Origin: Mesostigma viride
Taxonomy: Eukaryota > Streptophyta > Mesostigmatophyceae > Mesostigmatales > Mesostigmataceae
Direction of reading: 5' to 3'
NCBI GenBank assembly: GCA_009746045.1
Contig: RPFO01000154.1
Location: 8,859,193-8,923,192, forward strand
Length of the DNA stretch: 64,000 nucleotides
In this document: in pieces, positions 34,021 through 44,331 of the stretch
How the letters are laid out: each line of letters begins with the position of its first letter
How positions within the stretch are numbered: position 1 is the stretch's first letter
Position numbers and translations under genes: made by a program
The notes under the pieces: generated by a model
Database searches by the model: none
Told to the model about the DNA's origin: nothing
The model's input: the letters and a program-made list of their open reading frames with translations, nothing else

Positions 34021-35090
34021 TTAGCCCTTGCGTCGCGCTATGCTGTGGCGAACTTATTCTCCGCCGTCAGATTGCACCGTCGATGAGCGTCGATGCTCGT
34101 CGATGAACCCAACGCAAGCCATGTGACGAAAAGAAGTAAAAATTGGTGCGGCGGCCTCCAAAGCTGAGTTTGGTCAAGTACGCAACTTGTAGCCCGGCGA
34201 CTCCACGTAGAGCAGTCCGCAGGTAGTCCGCCGGCGTTAATTTGTTAATTTGTTAATTTGTTAACTGGGGACAACCTAGTCGGGGTAAAAAGCGGATGAT
34301 CAATATGAGACAACGAGCGCATGCAGGCCAGAAATATGGAAAGTATGTCAATCATTGCCGCCGGTAATGCAGATCTCGGCTGTACAATGGTGGCTCACAA
34401 TCTCTTATTCTAATCTGAAGATGTGCATATGCCAGATATATCAATGCACCTGTACAACATACTTCCAACACATTTCTCTTTTCATTTTCCAAACGAGAAA
34501 ACCAATCCTGAATTTTCAAGAAAGGATCTAGGCATGCCCCTAATTTCTGTGCCACCACTGGGTATACAAATGGCCGGCCCACCCGATAACTGCAGCACCA
34601 TGGGACGTGTCCCCAACCTGCAGGTTGTAGCTCAGAATGTATTAAAAACCATATGCCCCTTCTCAGGGATATGTGTTACATATACTCCCAACGGAGATGT
34701 GTTCTTTATGGGACGTGTGGGACGTCAGCACGTATTCCATAATTTTGCTGGGGGGAAACAGAGCAACGAAAATGCCGGCTGGGGGCGGTATGGCTGACGG
34801 CAGCTCGCTCAGAACTTTTTCACCTGAGCCCCAAATTCAGTCCGATTACTTGCATTCGATGCGTCTTCTCAAGACGCACCCGCCAGAATAAATGGTTACG
34901 CCTGAAACGCAATATCGAAAAAGTTACGCACGTGACAGGATTCAGGCTATGACGACCCCGAAAGCTTAACACGGTCTGGAAATGGAGCTTTCCGGCTCCC
35001 AGCTCAACCCACTCGCCATTGTTCTCGCCCAGCCGTCTGGATTACCCGCAAACCCATCGCCACGCGCTTTGCCCTAGCCCAAGAAACCCT
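34021..35090. other. Spacer with small dispersed repeats
   Basis: No gene recognised. 34605-34705 carries CCCCTTCTCAGGGATATG and a CAAC-loop hairpin (34677-34701), shared with 13600-13662 and 14305-14363. 34800-34885 is an inverted copy of 39205-39290, including the perfect hairpin ATGCGTCTT/AAGACGCAT. Confidence 0.5.
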
Positions 35091-35094
35091 GATT

Positions 35095-35592
35095 CTTCGT
35101 CGATTCGGCTGGCGGACATCATCTATGCAGACGACACCACTCTCTTCGAGGACACTGAGCACGTGCAGACGTGGCTTGACTGCCTGGCTATCGAGGCCCG
35201 CGCAGTGGGGCTTGAGGTCAGCAAGAAGACAGAGGCTCTGGCGATTGGGCTCACTCAGCCACCGCCCGCCCTCTTTCTCCTTGACGGCTCTTGAGTCCTG
35301 TACCGGGACCGCGTCAAGCTGCTGGGCAGCCTCCTCCCCAGCTGCGAGGCTGATGTGGACCACCGCATCTCCCTCGCCTGGCACGCTTTACGCCAATACC
35401 GGGCCCTGTGGCGCATGCAAGCCCCTGGGCAAGATCGAGAAACAGGACCTGTTCAAGGTCCTCGTCCTTCCTGTTCTTACGTATGGGGCCGAGACGCGTG
35501 GACCGGCCCTCACCGCCTACCTGGCCCGAGAGCTGGACGGCGCGGTCACCAACATGCTGCACAACGGTCCGAGCCCCGCCAAAAACGACCAT
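35095..35592 (+). pseudogene. LINE family B reverse transcriptase fragment
   Basis: Begins at the RLADIIYADDTTLFE block (35105-35150), continues through QTWLDCLAIEA and SKKTEALAIGLTQPP, reaches a stop at about 35294 and resumes in other frames with LLPSCEADVDHRISLAWHAL, KQDLFKVLVLPVLTYGAET. Ends after LDGAVTNMLHN. Close relative of 15568-18131, 5'-truncated, with no 3' tail seen. Confidence 0.8.
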
Positions 35593-37290
35593 CTTATTCC
35601 GTCACCAAATTGGCGCGAGATCCCGAAAATCTGGTGGGCGGGAAGGTGACGACGAGGCAAAAAGTCACGCAGCACCCATGGCGGCCGTGAAAATCCTAGC
35701 GACCGTCCTGAGAACACATTACGGACAGCGAATTCATTTTGAGCCTTCATAACTCATCTACTTCACGTAGATATTTTTTTATCCTAAAGAAATCGGCCCA
35801 TTTGTTCAGGAAAACAGAAAAAGGGTGGGCATTTCGCGAGGTCGGGTCAGGTCCGCTGCATTTTGCAGTGGACCCCCAAAAAGTCACACCGGAAACTTAT
35901 CGAAAACGGCGACAGTGCAGCTCGAGGTAAGCCGCTCACACGATTCTATGACTACTTCAAAAATTTTTGACCAAAAAACTTTTTGTTAAAACGACTGCCA
36001 TTGTAAATGCCTCGTTGCCGCAGCAGTTGGAACTGCCAGGAGGGTTCGTGCGGGGCTGATCATGGCAACGCACGTAAAAATATGCCACTCCCTCGTTTCT
36101 TTCATTTTTGTCATCCCATTTGCGCAGGGCGCTTCAACAACTTCTAGAGCGAAGCCCAGCCTGATTTTTTGCTGGCTCTGTAGTGTAGACCTGCGCTCAT
36201 CACTGAATATCGCCTGCGATCGTTGCGAAATGAAGCATGAATACGCATTGCGCTGGTTGAGTCGACGCTGTACAGTGGAACCTGCTTTTTCGGCATCCCG
36301 ATCCAAGGTAGGGTGAAGCCAGCCCCGTTCGCCATCCAGATTTTCTGGGCCTGTCTCTTTCCCCGAGGCTCGTGAAAGCGCCTCGTTCATGTTACGCCGG
36401 ACGCCTCGTCAAGCATCGATCGCTGCTCGAGAGGGAGACGTAAGCCATGGCCAGCTCCTCCCCAAACAGCGTGATGTGCGCCTGTTCATTCTTCCAAGAG
36501 TAATTCATGGCGTAGGAAGCTGAGCCTGAAGGCAACAAACAGAAGGTACATGTCCTGTATTCAACAGTCAACACATATATAGGTGTGTTGATGTGCAACC
36601 CTGGAGCTTATCCAGCTTTAACAGGCCATACAACACGCTGCTGGGGCTCCACTTTAGCGGACGGTTGGTAAGTATTTCAACCTCTTTTCTTGGCCACATT
36701 ATAATGCACCATGTTTATCAATGATGGGCGGCGTGTTCTGATCTGGGTCTGGGAGGCACGAAGAAACCAGGGGGGAGCCCAGGTATGTGAAGTGCGCAGA
36801 TGCTGTTGCTGCCTTGGGAAACCCAGGATTCATTGCCCTTGTTAACTTCAGATATGTTGAAGCAGGCTGAGCTAATTAAGTACTATACATGGAAGGGGGC
36901 AGCTGATTATACTGGCGGATGTGTCTTGACACCGTTCACTCGAGTCTTTGTATCAAGGGTATGCCTCGCATTTCCGACGAAATTATAGGCATCGTAGTGT
37001 AGAATACACCGTCGGCATTGTTAATTTTAATTCGGTTCAGCCGAAAGGCCCTTCGGACTTAGATAATTACGGTTTATTGGTTGGAAGAAGAAGTCGACCC
37101 GTCCAATTAATTATTTATTAGTTTGTTTGTTTGGTTACCGAACAACCGTTGAACTTGCTGCGCAATTTAATAACTCTTTGTTTATTTGGTATAACCCAGC
37201 CGGCAGCACTGCTGTCACTGCCAGTAAGAGCACATTTGTCAGCCAAAGATTTAATAATTCTTTGTTTTTCATCGCGAAAGAAGCGCTTTT
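35593..37290. other. Unannotated spacer
   Basis: No gene family recognised. A minus-strand open frame at 36390-35986 includes an IFSDER string that faintly recalls Tc1/mariner transposases but lacks the rest of the domain. A/T-rich from about 36990 to 37290. Confidence 0.4.
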
Positions 37291-37291
37291 G

Positions 37292-38492
37292 GCAGAATTT
37301 ACTAGCTGACCTCATTTATGCCGACGACATCACGCTCATTGAGAAGCCGGAGTCTGCCCAACTTTGGCTGGACTGCCTGGCGCTCGAGGCTCGGGCGGTT
37401 GGTCTAGAAATCAGCCCCAAAACGGAGGCCCTGGCCCTCGGCATGGCAGGCCCCCACCCACACTCCGCCTCTTAGACGATGCCGAGGTCAACTACCCTCC
37501 TTCAGGCCGCTTCAAGCTGGCAGCTCGGCAGTTGGCTTCCCGACTGCGCTCGGACGACATGACGACACGGATCGGCATGGCTGGCGTGGGCGCACCTCCA
37601 TGACCACCGCCGGTGGTGGAGCAACCCCGCCCTACCCCCGGCGGATCGTCAAGCGTGACCTCTTCAAGGTCGTCATTCTGACGATCCTGACCTACGGCGC
37701 CGAGACGTGGACACTGACGCCGGAGCTGGAGCAACGTCTCGACGGCGCCGTCGGCCAAGATGCTGCGCAAGGCCCTTAACATCCTCTTTGGTTTGCACAT
37801 TAGTAATGAGGATTTGTACGCTTGATTTGCCCTATGTTTCCCACATTATTAGGCACAGGCGCCTGGGCCTAGCTGGGCACCTGGCCCGCACAGATCAGGT
37901 AGATACCTTAGATAGACTAGCTGGCTCCAAGCCCGCCCAGCCTGGGCGATATGTCCTCACCCGCCTGGCGTGCCCCAGGCCGCGCGCGGCAGGGCCGCCA
38001 CCCGTGGACTTTTCGTGATAGACTCGGCATGGACATGTTCTACACTTGACGTGACGGGCTCATCCCCGGGCAGCCTCCTGGTTTGTCTGTAATATGGAGG
38101 CAGATGGTGCGCAAGGATAGATGGCAAGTAGTGATGATGAAGGCGACCACCCCCAAGCCTGTGGGGGCTCCGCGTGTGACCAAGTATGGCATTCATAGCG
38201 ATTCGGGCCGCGGTGCCCACACCCCTGTAACTAGGACCTAGATAGCTTATACCATCCATTCCAGTTAGGATTTTCTAGACTAGGTAGCTTAGCGTTAGGA
38301 TAGTTCGATTACGCGGCTCTCTCCTTTCCACCACCCATCAAGGAATATGTGCTACATGACCCCCCAACGGAGGCATGTTATATATCGTTTTATTTAATTT
38401 TTTAAAATCCATTCCATCCCATGTTCCCCTCCCACTGAGGACTTATGCTCACGTGACGCAGTCACGTGTCTATTAATTAATTAATTAATTGG
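37292..38492 (+). pseudogene. LINE family A, 5'-truncated copy with complete 3' end
   Basis: Homology to the copy at 11558-12745 starts at GCAGAATTTACTAGCTGACC and runs through LIYADDITLIEKPES, SPKTEALALGMAG, TYGAETWTLTPELEQRL and RHRRLGLAGHLARTDQV, with frameshifts. The 3' UTR contains CCTGGTTTGTCTGTAATATG. It ends in a perfect hairpin, CACGTGAC-GCA-GTCACGTG (38451-38469), and an (ATTA)n tail. A short element is inserted in the 3' UTR at 38264-38408. Confidence 0.82.
38264..38408 (+). mobile_element. 145-bp SINE-like insertion in the LINE A 3' UTR
   Basis: Flanked by CCATTCCA at 38256-38263 and 38409-38416. The uninterrupted LINE sequences near 41000 and 11640 hold a single CCATTCCA at this point (read on the other strand), giving an empty-site comparison. 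The insert ends with a CAAC-class hairpin (38354-38378; outer arms ACATG/CATGT) and a T/A-rich tail. GTTCGATTA near 38305 is one base off a B box. Confidence 0.75.
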
Positions 38493-39339
38493 CAGTCAAA
38501 GAATATTTATTTACACTTTCTTTGTTTGTTTGGTAGCTAGAAAACGAAAGGGAAGTACACTCGGGAATTAAATATTTACAATTTTCTTGTTTTATTTAGC
38601 ACTTTCAGGTGGCAAACTAAAATAATTAGCAACTATAATTAAAATTAATAATAATGCTGACGGTGTAGCATTTGCAGGACATCTTGCCCGAGCCAGTCAG
38701 GTAGATATCCACCGCCCTTGTTTGGCCTGGCTGGCCCCCAACGGCTTGGCCAGCCAGGTGGCATGTCCTGCCGTGGCCTGGCCCCAAGGACATCCCCCGA
38801 AGGGTTGGTAGACCAGCAATCAACTACACAGACCAGTACGTGCTCCGGCCGACCTTATGGTCCCAGCTCAGTTTGAAACACCGTTATTTCCTCCATCTCT
38901 CTAGCTTGGACTTCCATGCAGGACAAGCGGATCGATGGCAGGCCACTGTCCAGGCCCACGCGAGCCAGCCCCTGTGGGCAAGCCCCCCCCACCCCCCCAG
39001 GAGGAAGGATCGTGTGACTGAGTAGAGTAGTAGTTAGGATTATAGAGTTCAAGTGAGTTAGGCTTCTGTAGATTGGATTAGAGTTATGTAAAAATTAGCT
39101 AGTTTTCAAGGCTCAGTTCCCACCCACCCCCATTAGTCCATCGAATACATGCTACATGACCTCCCAACGGAGTCATGGCATCAGTAACTTGATTTTACTT
39201 TTTAAATGCGTCTTGAAAAGACGCATCGGATGCAAGTAGTCTGACTCAATTCGGGCCTCAGACGCGAACGTTCTGAGCTCCGCCGCCAGCCATGCCCGCT
39301 CATGGCTCGTGGTACGTCATGCTACTCCCTCCGCACCCA
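38493..39339. other. Spacer with a related hairpin unit
   Basis: No gene recognised. 39040-39205 resembles the 145-bp insertion (TAGTTAGGATT..., then the hairpin at 39155-39176 with arms CATGA/TCATG). A perfect hairpin ATGCGTCTT/AAGACGCAT lies at about 39206-39226. Confidence 0.45.
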
Positions 39340-39740
39340 AGACCCCAGCAGTAGTCATTGGTAGTCACTGCCGCCATGGCATCCATGCCTAGAATGTTTG
39401 CCTAGCCGTGCCACCATACCTAGTCACGTGCACCGCTAGCACACAGTACACAACCAGCCATAGCCTTAGCTTAGCCCTTGTACAGCCATGCTACCTGGGT
39501 ATGATCAGATTACCTGCCCAGTGCCCACGCTTCCTGTTATGATATGCTCACATTGGTCTTATTGCACCCACAGAACTTGCCGGATCGTCTATCGTGTCCG
39601 ATTGCAGCTGTGGCATGCCTCTGGCATGAAGGAGAAAGGGGGTCTCTGCCCTTTCTTCCTGTTGTGCACACACAGGGATTAAAAGCACTCCGGTGCTCCA
39701 TGACTCCCCAATGGGAGCACGAGTTTAATATATTAAAAAT
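39340..39740 (+). mobile_element. Non-autonomous retroelement-like repeat S2, copy 2
   Basis: Inverted relative to 12759-13240, with the same order of conserved blocks. It ends with a CAAC-class hairpin at about 39700-39722 (loop CAAT here) and a TTTAATATATTAAAA tail, so this is the 3' end of the family. No ORF. Confidence 0.65.
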
Positions 39741-40340
39741 AATTAAGACGTACCCCAGCTCCCTGTGCATGTGTATGTCGATCTCTTGTCCAGCATATCT
39801 GTTGCATATCAGTGCGCTCATCCCCATCTAGTGCTTAACGGTTGGGGGATGATGCAGACCATATTTGTTTAAACTTTTGTGTAATTATTTTTCTAATGAG
39901 ATTAGCATAGTACTCCGTGGCATGCCTTGCGCATGACACGCAAGTATACTTACTTACTTACTTACAGTGCGCTCACCCTGGCTCATGGAAAGCTGGCTTT
40001 CTTAGCAACGACAACAAGCGCTTAGCTTCATCAAACATTTTATTCCCAGCGCTGGCCGGTGCGGTCGGTGATATCCCCGCATCGCTGCAGACAAACATGC
40101 TTAGAGGCAGATGCAAACTTGAAGAGAGACGCAGCGCATGCATTTCTCCGCACATGCGGCCGCAAATTAAGCCACCCCTCCTGCTTATCAGTCGATGTTT
40201 CCATGGACGCCAACGCTGCAGCAAATGCTAGCCAGAACGCTTGGCGTGCCGAAAGCACTAGCGCTGCTCCATAACAAGCCATCCGGGGTACTTTGCAAGT
40301 GTCAAGTTATCTGGCTGTTTGCGACAAGCCCGGAACGTGT
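39741..40340. other. Unannotated spacer
   Basis: No gene recognised. Contains a (TTAC)n run near 39945-39965. Confidence 0.4.
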
Positions 40341-40345
40341 GTGCA

Positions 40346-40735
40346 CCCCCCCCCCCTCGAGGGGGGGGGAGGGGGCGGCGGGGTCTCAACCCACCTTCTC
40401 ACCCTCACCGGCCCCCCTACTAGGGGGTGGGGTGGGTTACCTCCCCCCCGCCCCCCCCCCGCCCACCCACCCCCCTATTTCCCCCCTTCCCCCGCCTTCC
40501 TCCCCTCCTCCCCACCTTACCCAATTGGACCCCCTTCCTCCCCCCAGTTTCCCGCCCCACAATCCGCGCTCCCGGGCACGTTCACCCAGTTCACTCCAGC
40601 GCCACCTCCTGTGGGGAGGGGGGGGTAGAGGGGGGGAGGGGGATGTCGACCCGCCCCTGCCCCCTCAACCAGTACCAGGGGGTGGGGGGGTTCGGACCCT
40701 CAACCCCCCCCCCCCCCCCGCCCTGCACACTCGCT
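40346..40735. repeat. C/G homopolymer-rich tract
   Basis: Runs of C and G of 7-12 bases. Includes a palindrome of nine C, TCGA, nine G at 40348-40369. Long proline-rich frames here are artefacts. Confidence 0.9.
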
Positions 40736-40756
40736 CCGGGCTTCTCGCAAACAACC

Positions 40757-40850
40757 AGTCATATCAAACATCTTTGCACGTGTCAAGGTATATCAAACAT
40801 ATTTGCACGTGTCAAGGGATATCAAACATCTTTGCACGTGTCAAGGTTTT
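40757..40850. repeat. 29-bp minisatellite M29, left block
   Basis: Three copies of a unit containing ATATCAAACATCTTTGCACG and TGTCAAGGT. Same unit as 41270-41376 and 63392-63652. Interrupted on the right by LINE A 3' ends. Confidence 0.95.
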
Positions 40851-40852
40851 GC

Positions 40853-41274
40853 ATTAATTAATAGACACGTGACTGCCTCACGTGAGCATAAGTCCTCAGT
40901 GGCAGGGGAACATGGGATGGAATGGATTAATTAATTAATTAATAGACACGTGACTGCGTCACGTGAGCATAAGTCCTCAGTGGGAGGGGAACATGGGATG
41001 GAATGGATGGTGTAAGCTATCTAGGTCCTAGTTACAGGGGTGTGGGCACCGCGGCCCGAATCGCTATGAATGCCATACTTGGTCACACGCGGAGCCCCCA
41101 CAGGCTTGGGGGTGGTCTCCTTCATCACTACTTGCCATCTATCCTTGCGCACCATCTGCCTCCATATTACAGACAAACCAGGAGGCTGCCCGGGGGTGAG
41201 CCCGTCACGTCTAGTGTAGCACATGTCCATGCCGAGTCTATCACGAAAAGTCCACGGGTGGCGGCCCTGCATCT
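40853..41274 (-). pseudogene. Two stacked LINE family A 3' ends inserted in M29
   Basis: On the minus strand, 41274-40925 is the family A 3' UTR ending in a perfect CACGTGAC-GCA-GTCACGTG hairpin and (ATTA)n. Directly beyond it, 40924-40853 repeats the last ~70 bp including a second hairpin and tail. M29 continues on both sides, so the LINE piece interrupts the array. Confidence 0.8.
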
Positions 41275-41376
41275 TTGCATGTGTCAAGGTATATCAAACA
41301 TCTTTGCACGTGTCAAGTGATATCAAACACCTTTGCACTAGTCAAGGTATATCAAACATCTTTGCACGTGTCAAGG
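41270..41376. repeat. 29-bp minisatellite M29, middle block
   Basis: Four copies ending GTGTCAAGG, then TA at 41377-41378 and the MITE terminus. The array resumes after the MITE at 63390. Confidence 0.95.
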
Positions 41377-41578
41377 TACCGTCGTGGCTCTTATATCAGT
41401 ACGCCTAATTATGTACGAATCGACCCCGTACAGGCCGAAAAAAAACCTCCTTCCGGCCTCGTACATCCCAAGAAATCACCCTCAGATACTACGATATACG
41501 TATGAGGGGCTTCCATATGTTGTCCCTAGGGTACTGCCTCCCAAATATACCTACGATATACCCTTACAATATACCTAC

Positions 41579-42355
41579 TGTAACAAGCAAAAATGACTTT
41601 GTTGTTACATCCTTTGTTTTGTGAATGTTTGGCTTTTATTCGAGGACTTTTGGATCAGTATTGAGAAAGTTATGAGGTTTCTAAGACGACGGTACTTGGA
41701 GCTAATACTTTGTCAACCAACTGATAGGAACCCTCATTGGTCGTGGCCTGATCCACGTAGGGTTGCAGTTTGTTGGTTGGTACTACTGATAGGAGCCCTC
41801 ATTGGTCGTGGCCTGATCCACGTGGGGTTGTAGTTTGTTAGTTGGTACTATTGAGTCTTAAATGCTCCTTTGGGACTTCAGTGCTCACGACAGATTTAGG
41901 ATCTCATGGAAAGATTCTGCCAGGCTGTGTGTGGTGTTGTTCTGTTTTGTGTGACTAGGATGGATACGAAGATCTTGTATAGGATTCCATGGTTCTGATT
42001 GGTTCTCTTCAGGCTAAGGTTGGAGCAAGTTCGACAAGCACGTCGATATCAAGGACGTGGGGTCGCCATTGTTGCTACGTTGGTTTTGATTCACCATGGT
42101 ATAATAAAGCTTGCTTTGTTGTCCATCCATAAGAGCCCCTTGGCTATAGACGTCCTTCAGTTCCACAGAGGTCGTCTATACACGAGCTTGTCTTTGTGTC
42201 TACAAGGGGTTGTGATTCCCTAAATCACGTGCTGTGGAATTTCCATCTCAACGTTGCTCGGATACTTGAAGTTCTGCAACTCAGAAAGCAACCCAGGTAA
42301 AAGATCTTTCATATTGGACTGTGGATGATGTTGATGATCATTTTTAGTCGTTACA
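41579..42355 (+). repeat. 5' LTR of element 1
   Basis: 777 bp, starting TG and ending CA. It carries an internal 64-66-bp tandem duplication (about 41718-41850) containing CCTCATTGGTCGTGGCCTGA. The inverted CCAAT core suggests a duplicated enhancer or promoter element. Confidence 0.93.
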
Positions 42356-42356
42356 T

Positions 42357-42368
42357 TGGTATCGGAGG
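42357..42368 (+). other. Primer-binding site, element 1
   Basis: TGGTATCGGAGG follows the LTR after one base. It matches the initiator-tRNA-Met type PBS (TGGTATCAGAGC) at 10 of 12 positions. Confidence 0.8.
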
Positions 42369-42583
42369 ATCTCTACTTTGGTGTTTCTCTTGAAGTCGCA
42401 ACCTTCCGGGTAGTACAACGTTGATCAGATGTCTGTCATCCGAGAAGATTCATAGAGTTGCGGAAAACTTACGGTGTTACAGACTGAGACACATCCTGAT
42501 GTGACTGTCTTGCTCTGTAACACTAGAAGTCAGCCGTAACCGTTGTCTCTACTAGGCAGACGATCGCGACTCCATGTGGAAGT

Positions 42584-44331
42584 ATGAGTAGTTCGAAGAC
42601 ACAATCACCTTTACCCCCTACTAATCAAGGTTTGCGATCCGTCATCATCTCTGGAACCCATTGCTAGGGAAGGTGCTGAGACAACTGCTCGTACTCCACG
42701 GCGTCAACTTGATTTCAACCGTACTTCTATGTCTGAAGTGAGGCGGCCCTCGTTGTCCATAGGGCCCAAGTTTTCCGTCATTGCATCTGGTCTCCAACCA
42801 GGCGAACCATCGCTGACAGGCGTGGGTCGAGGAGCGTCACTGTCGCCCAGGATTCCAAGCGCGCGAACGAGTCCTGTGCGAGTGCATCTCTTCATTTCTT
42901 TTCCCGCTAAATACCACGCCTGGAAGAGACGGGACCAGACTTGCAGCGGATCGCCTCTCAGCAGCTAAAATCAGATTATTACACGATGAACAACACGCAG
43001 CGATGTATAGAAAGATGGTGGAGGAGGTGGAACAGGATGTGGGAAGACTTCGTCAGAGAATTGAGGAGGAGGAGGCGGCCATGCGTGACATGGTTGCTGG
43101 ATTGGGGAGAGAGGCTCCTCGGTTGGGTGACGGAAGGGTTTTACCTAATAGTACCGCAGTTACTACGAGGAATGAGACGCAGGATAGCGATAGGCAGGAT
43201 CCAGCGCAGACGACCTCGGTCACCTTCACCACCCCCGCCAGCGACGTCCCCGTGACCGTCACTATACCACCGCATCAAGGTTCCGCCCCGCCATTTCCAA
43301 AAATCGAATCCGTAGACAAGCTGTCGCTCACCAATCTAACCCACCGCAGTTTCGATCATTTCTCTACTCGATTCCAGGATGTGTTCGCTATCCACTTTGC
43401 TAACTACGGCAAACGAGCGGAAGAACGACTTTCCCTGGACATCCAGAAGAAGATGGTTCGACAGCGAATGAGCGACAGTGCAGCCGACAGGTTTGATGAG
43501 TTTTTACGATCCTCGGCAGGTAATACTTGCAAGGATTTGCCATCTCTCATGCTTTCATTTCGACGTTTTCTCCTTCCCCAGGACCAGCTCCGTCTGGACC
43601 GGGACGCGTTGGCCAACTGTACTCAGTCCGGCCTGACACTACCACAATACGTAGAGACGTTTACCAACCTGAGGGCCAAAATCCCCCAGTGCTCTGATTC
43701 TGAAGCTCTTCACAGGTTTCTGCATGGGCTCTCCCCTCAAGTCAGGGTGGATATTGACAAGCATTTCTCCCCTTTCGACTATGTCGAGTGGAAGTGGGAT
43801 ACTGTGCTGTCTTATGCCCTCACGCTGTGCCGTGTCCCTGACTTTTCCCTCAAGTGGGAGCCTGCTGCAGGCAACCAGGCGCCTGCTGTTAAGAAGCCCC
43901 TGAACCAGCTGAACGCTGTGATGGAGGAGCTCAGTGCCATGGAGCAGTCCAAAGGAGCCTGTTTCACGTGTGGCCAGCTGGGACACTTTGCACGGGATTG
44001 CCCCAAGCGAGACCAGTTCCCAGGCGACACCAAGGGTCCTCAGGGGGTTCTTCCATTCACCAGACCATCCACCTTCCCTCCTGGGGTGAGCCAGAGCGAC
44101 CACAGGGCACAGCCTGGGTTTAGACCCAACTTCCAGGCTTCGGGCAAGGGACCATTCCAGCCCAAGGGCTTCAGCAGGCAAGACAGGCGTCGGATGGTCA
44201 ACGCCCTGTGGCACCTCCTAGCAGAGGAGGAGGAGGGAGAAGGAGAGGCAGACGGCATAGAGGATCAGCAGGTGCAGCCTTCAGTGGGGAGCTCGTCTTC
44301 AGATCATCCTCCTGAGCTGCCAAAAAACTAG
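42584..44331 (+). pseudogene. gag of element 1 (nucleocapsid zinc knuckle), frameshifted near its N-terminus
   Basis: An ATG at 42584 opens MSSSKTQSPLPPTNQ, similar in style to the start of element 2 gag. Reading must change frame near 42655 and again near 42960 to join the main ORF, whose first ATG is 43003 (442 codons). The main ORF has a coiled-coil-like Glu/Arg-rich start, the capsid-like region (FDHFSTRF... LPQYVETFTNLRAKIP) and one CCHC knuckle, CFTCGQLGHFARDC, near residue 320. It ends in TAG at 44329-44331, directly behind a slippery heptamer. The protein would package element RNA into virus-like particles. Confidence 0.82.
44322..44328 (+). promoter_or_regulatory. Candidate -1 frameshift site between gag and pol, element 1
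   Basis: A AAA AAC in the gag frame (CCA AAA AAC TAG) matches the X XXY YYZ rule. The -1 frame is open through and beyond the stop and leads into the protease region. A downstream stimulatory structure was not verified. Confidence 0.7.

Noticed and set aside
35986-36390. Tc1/mariner transposase fragment (IFSDER string)
   Set aside because: Only one short motif matches; the flanking DDE residues and usual spacing are missing.
40195-40861. Proline-rich plus-strand frames
   Set aside because: Generated by C/G homopolymer runs and the M29 repeat; frames overlap and shift freely.
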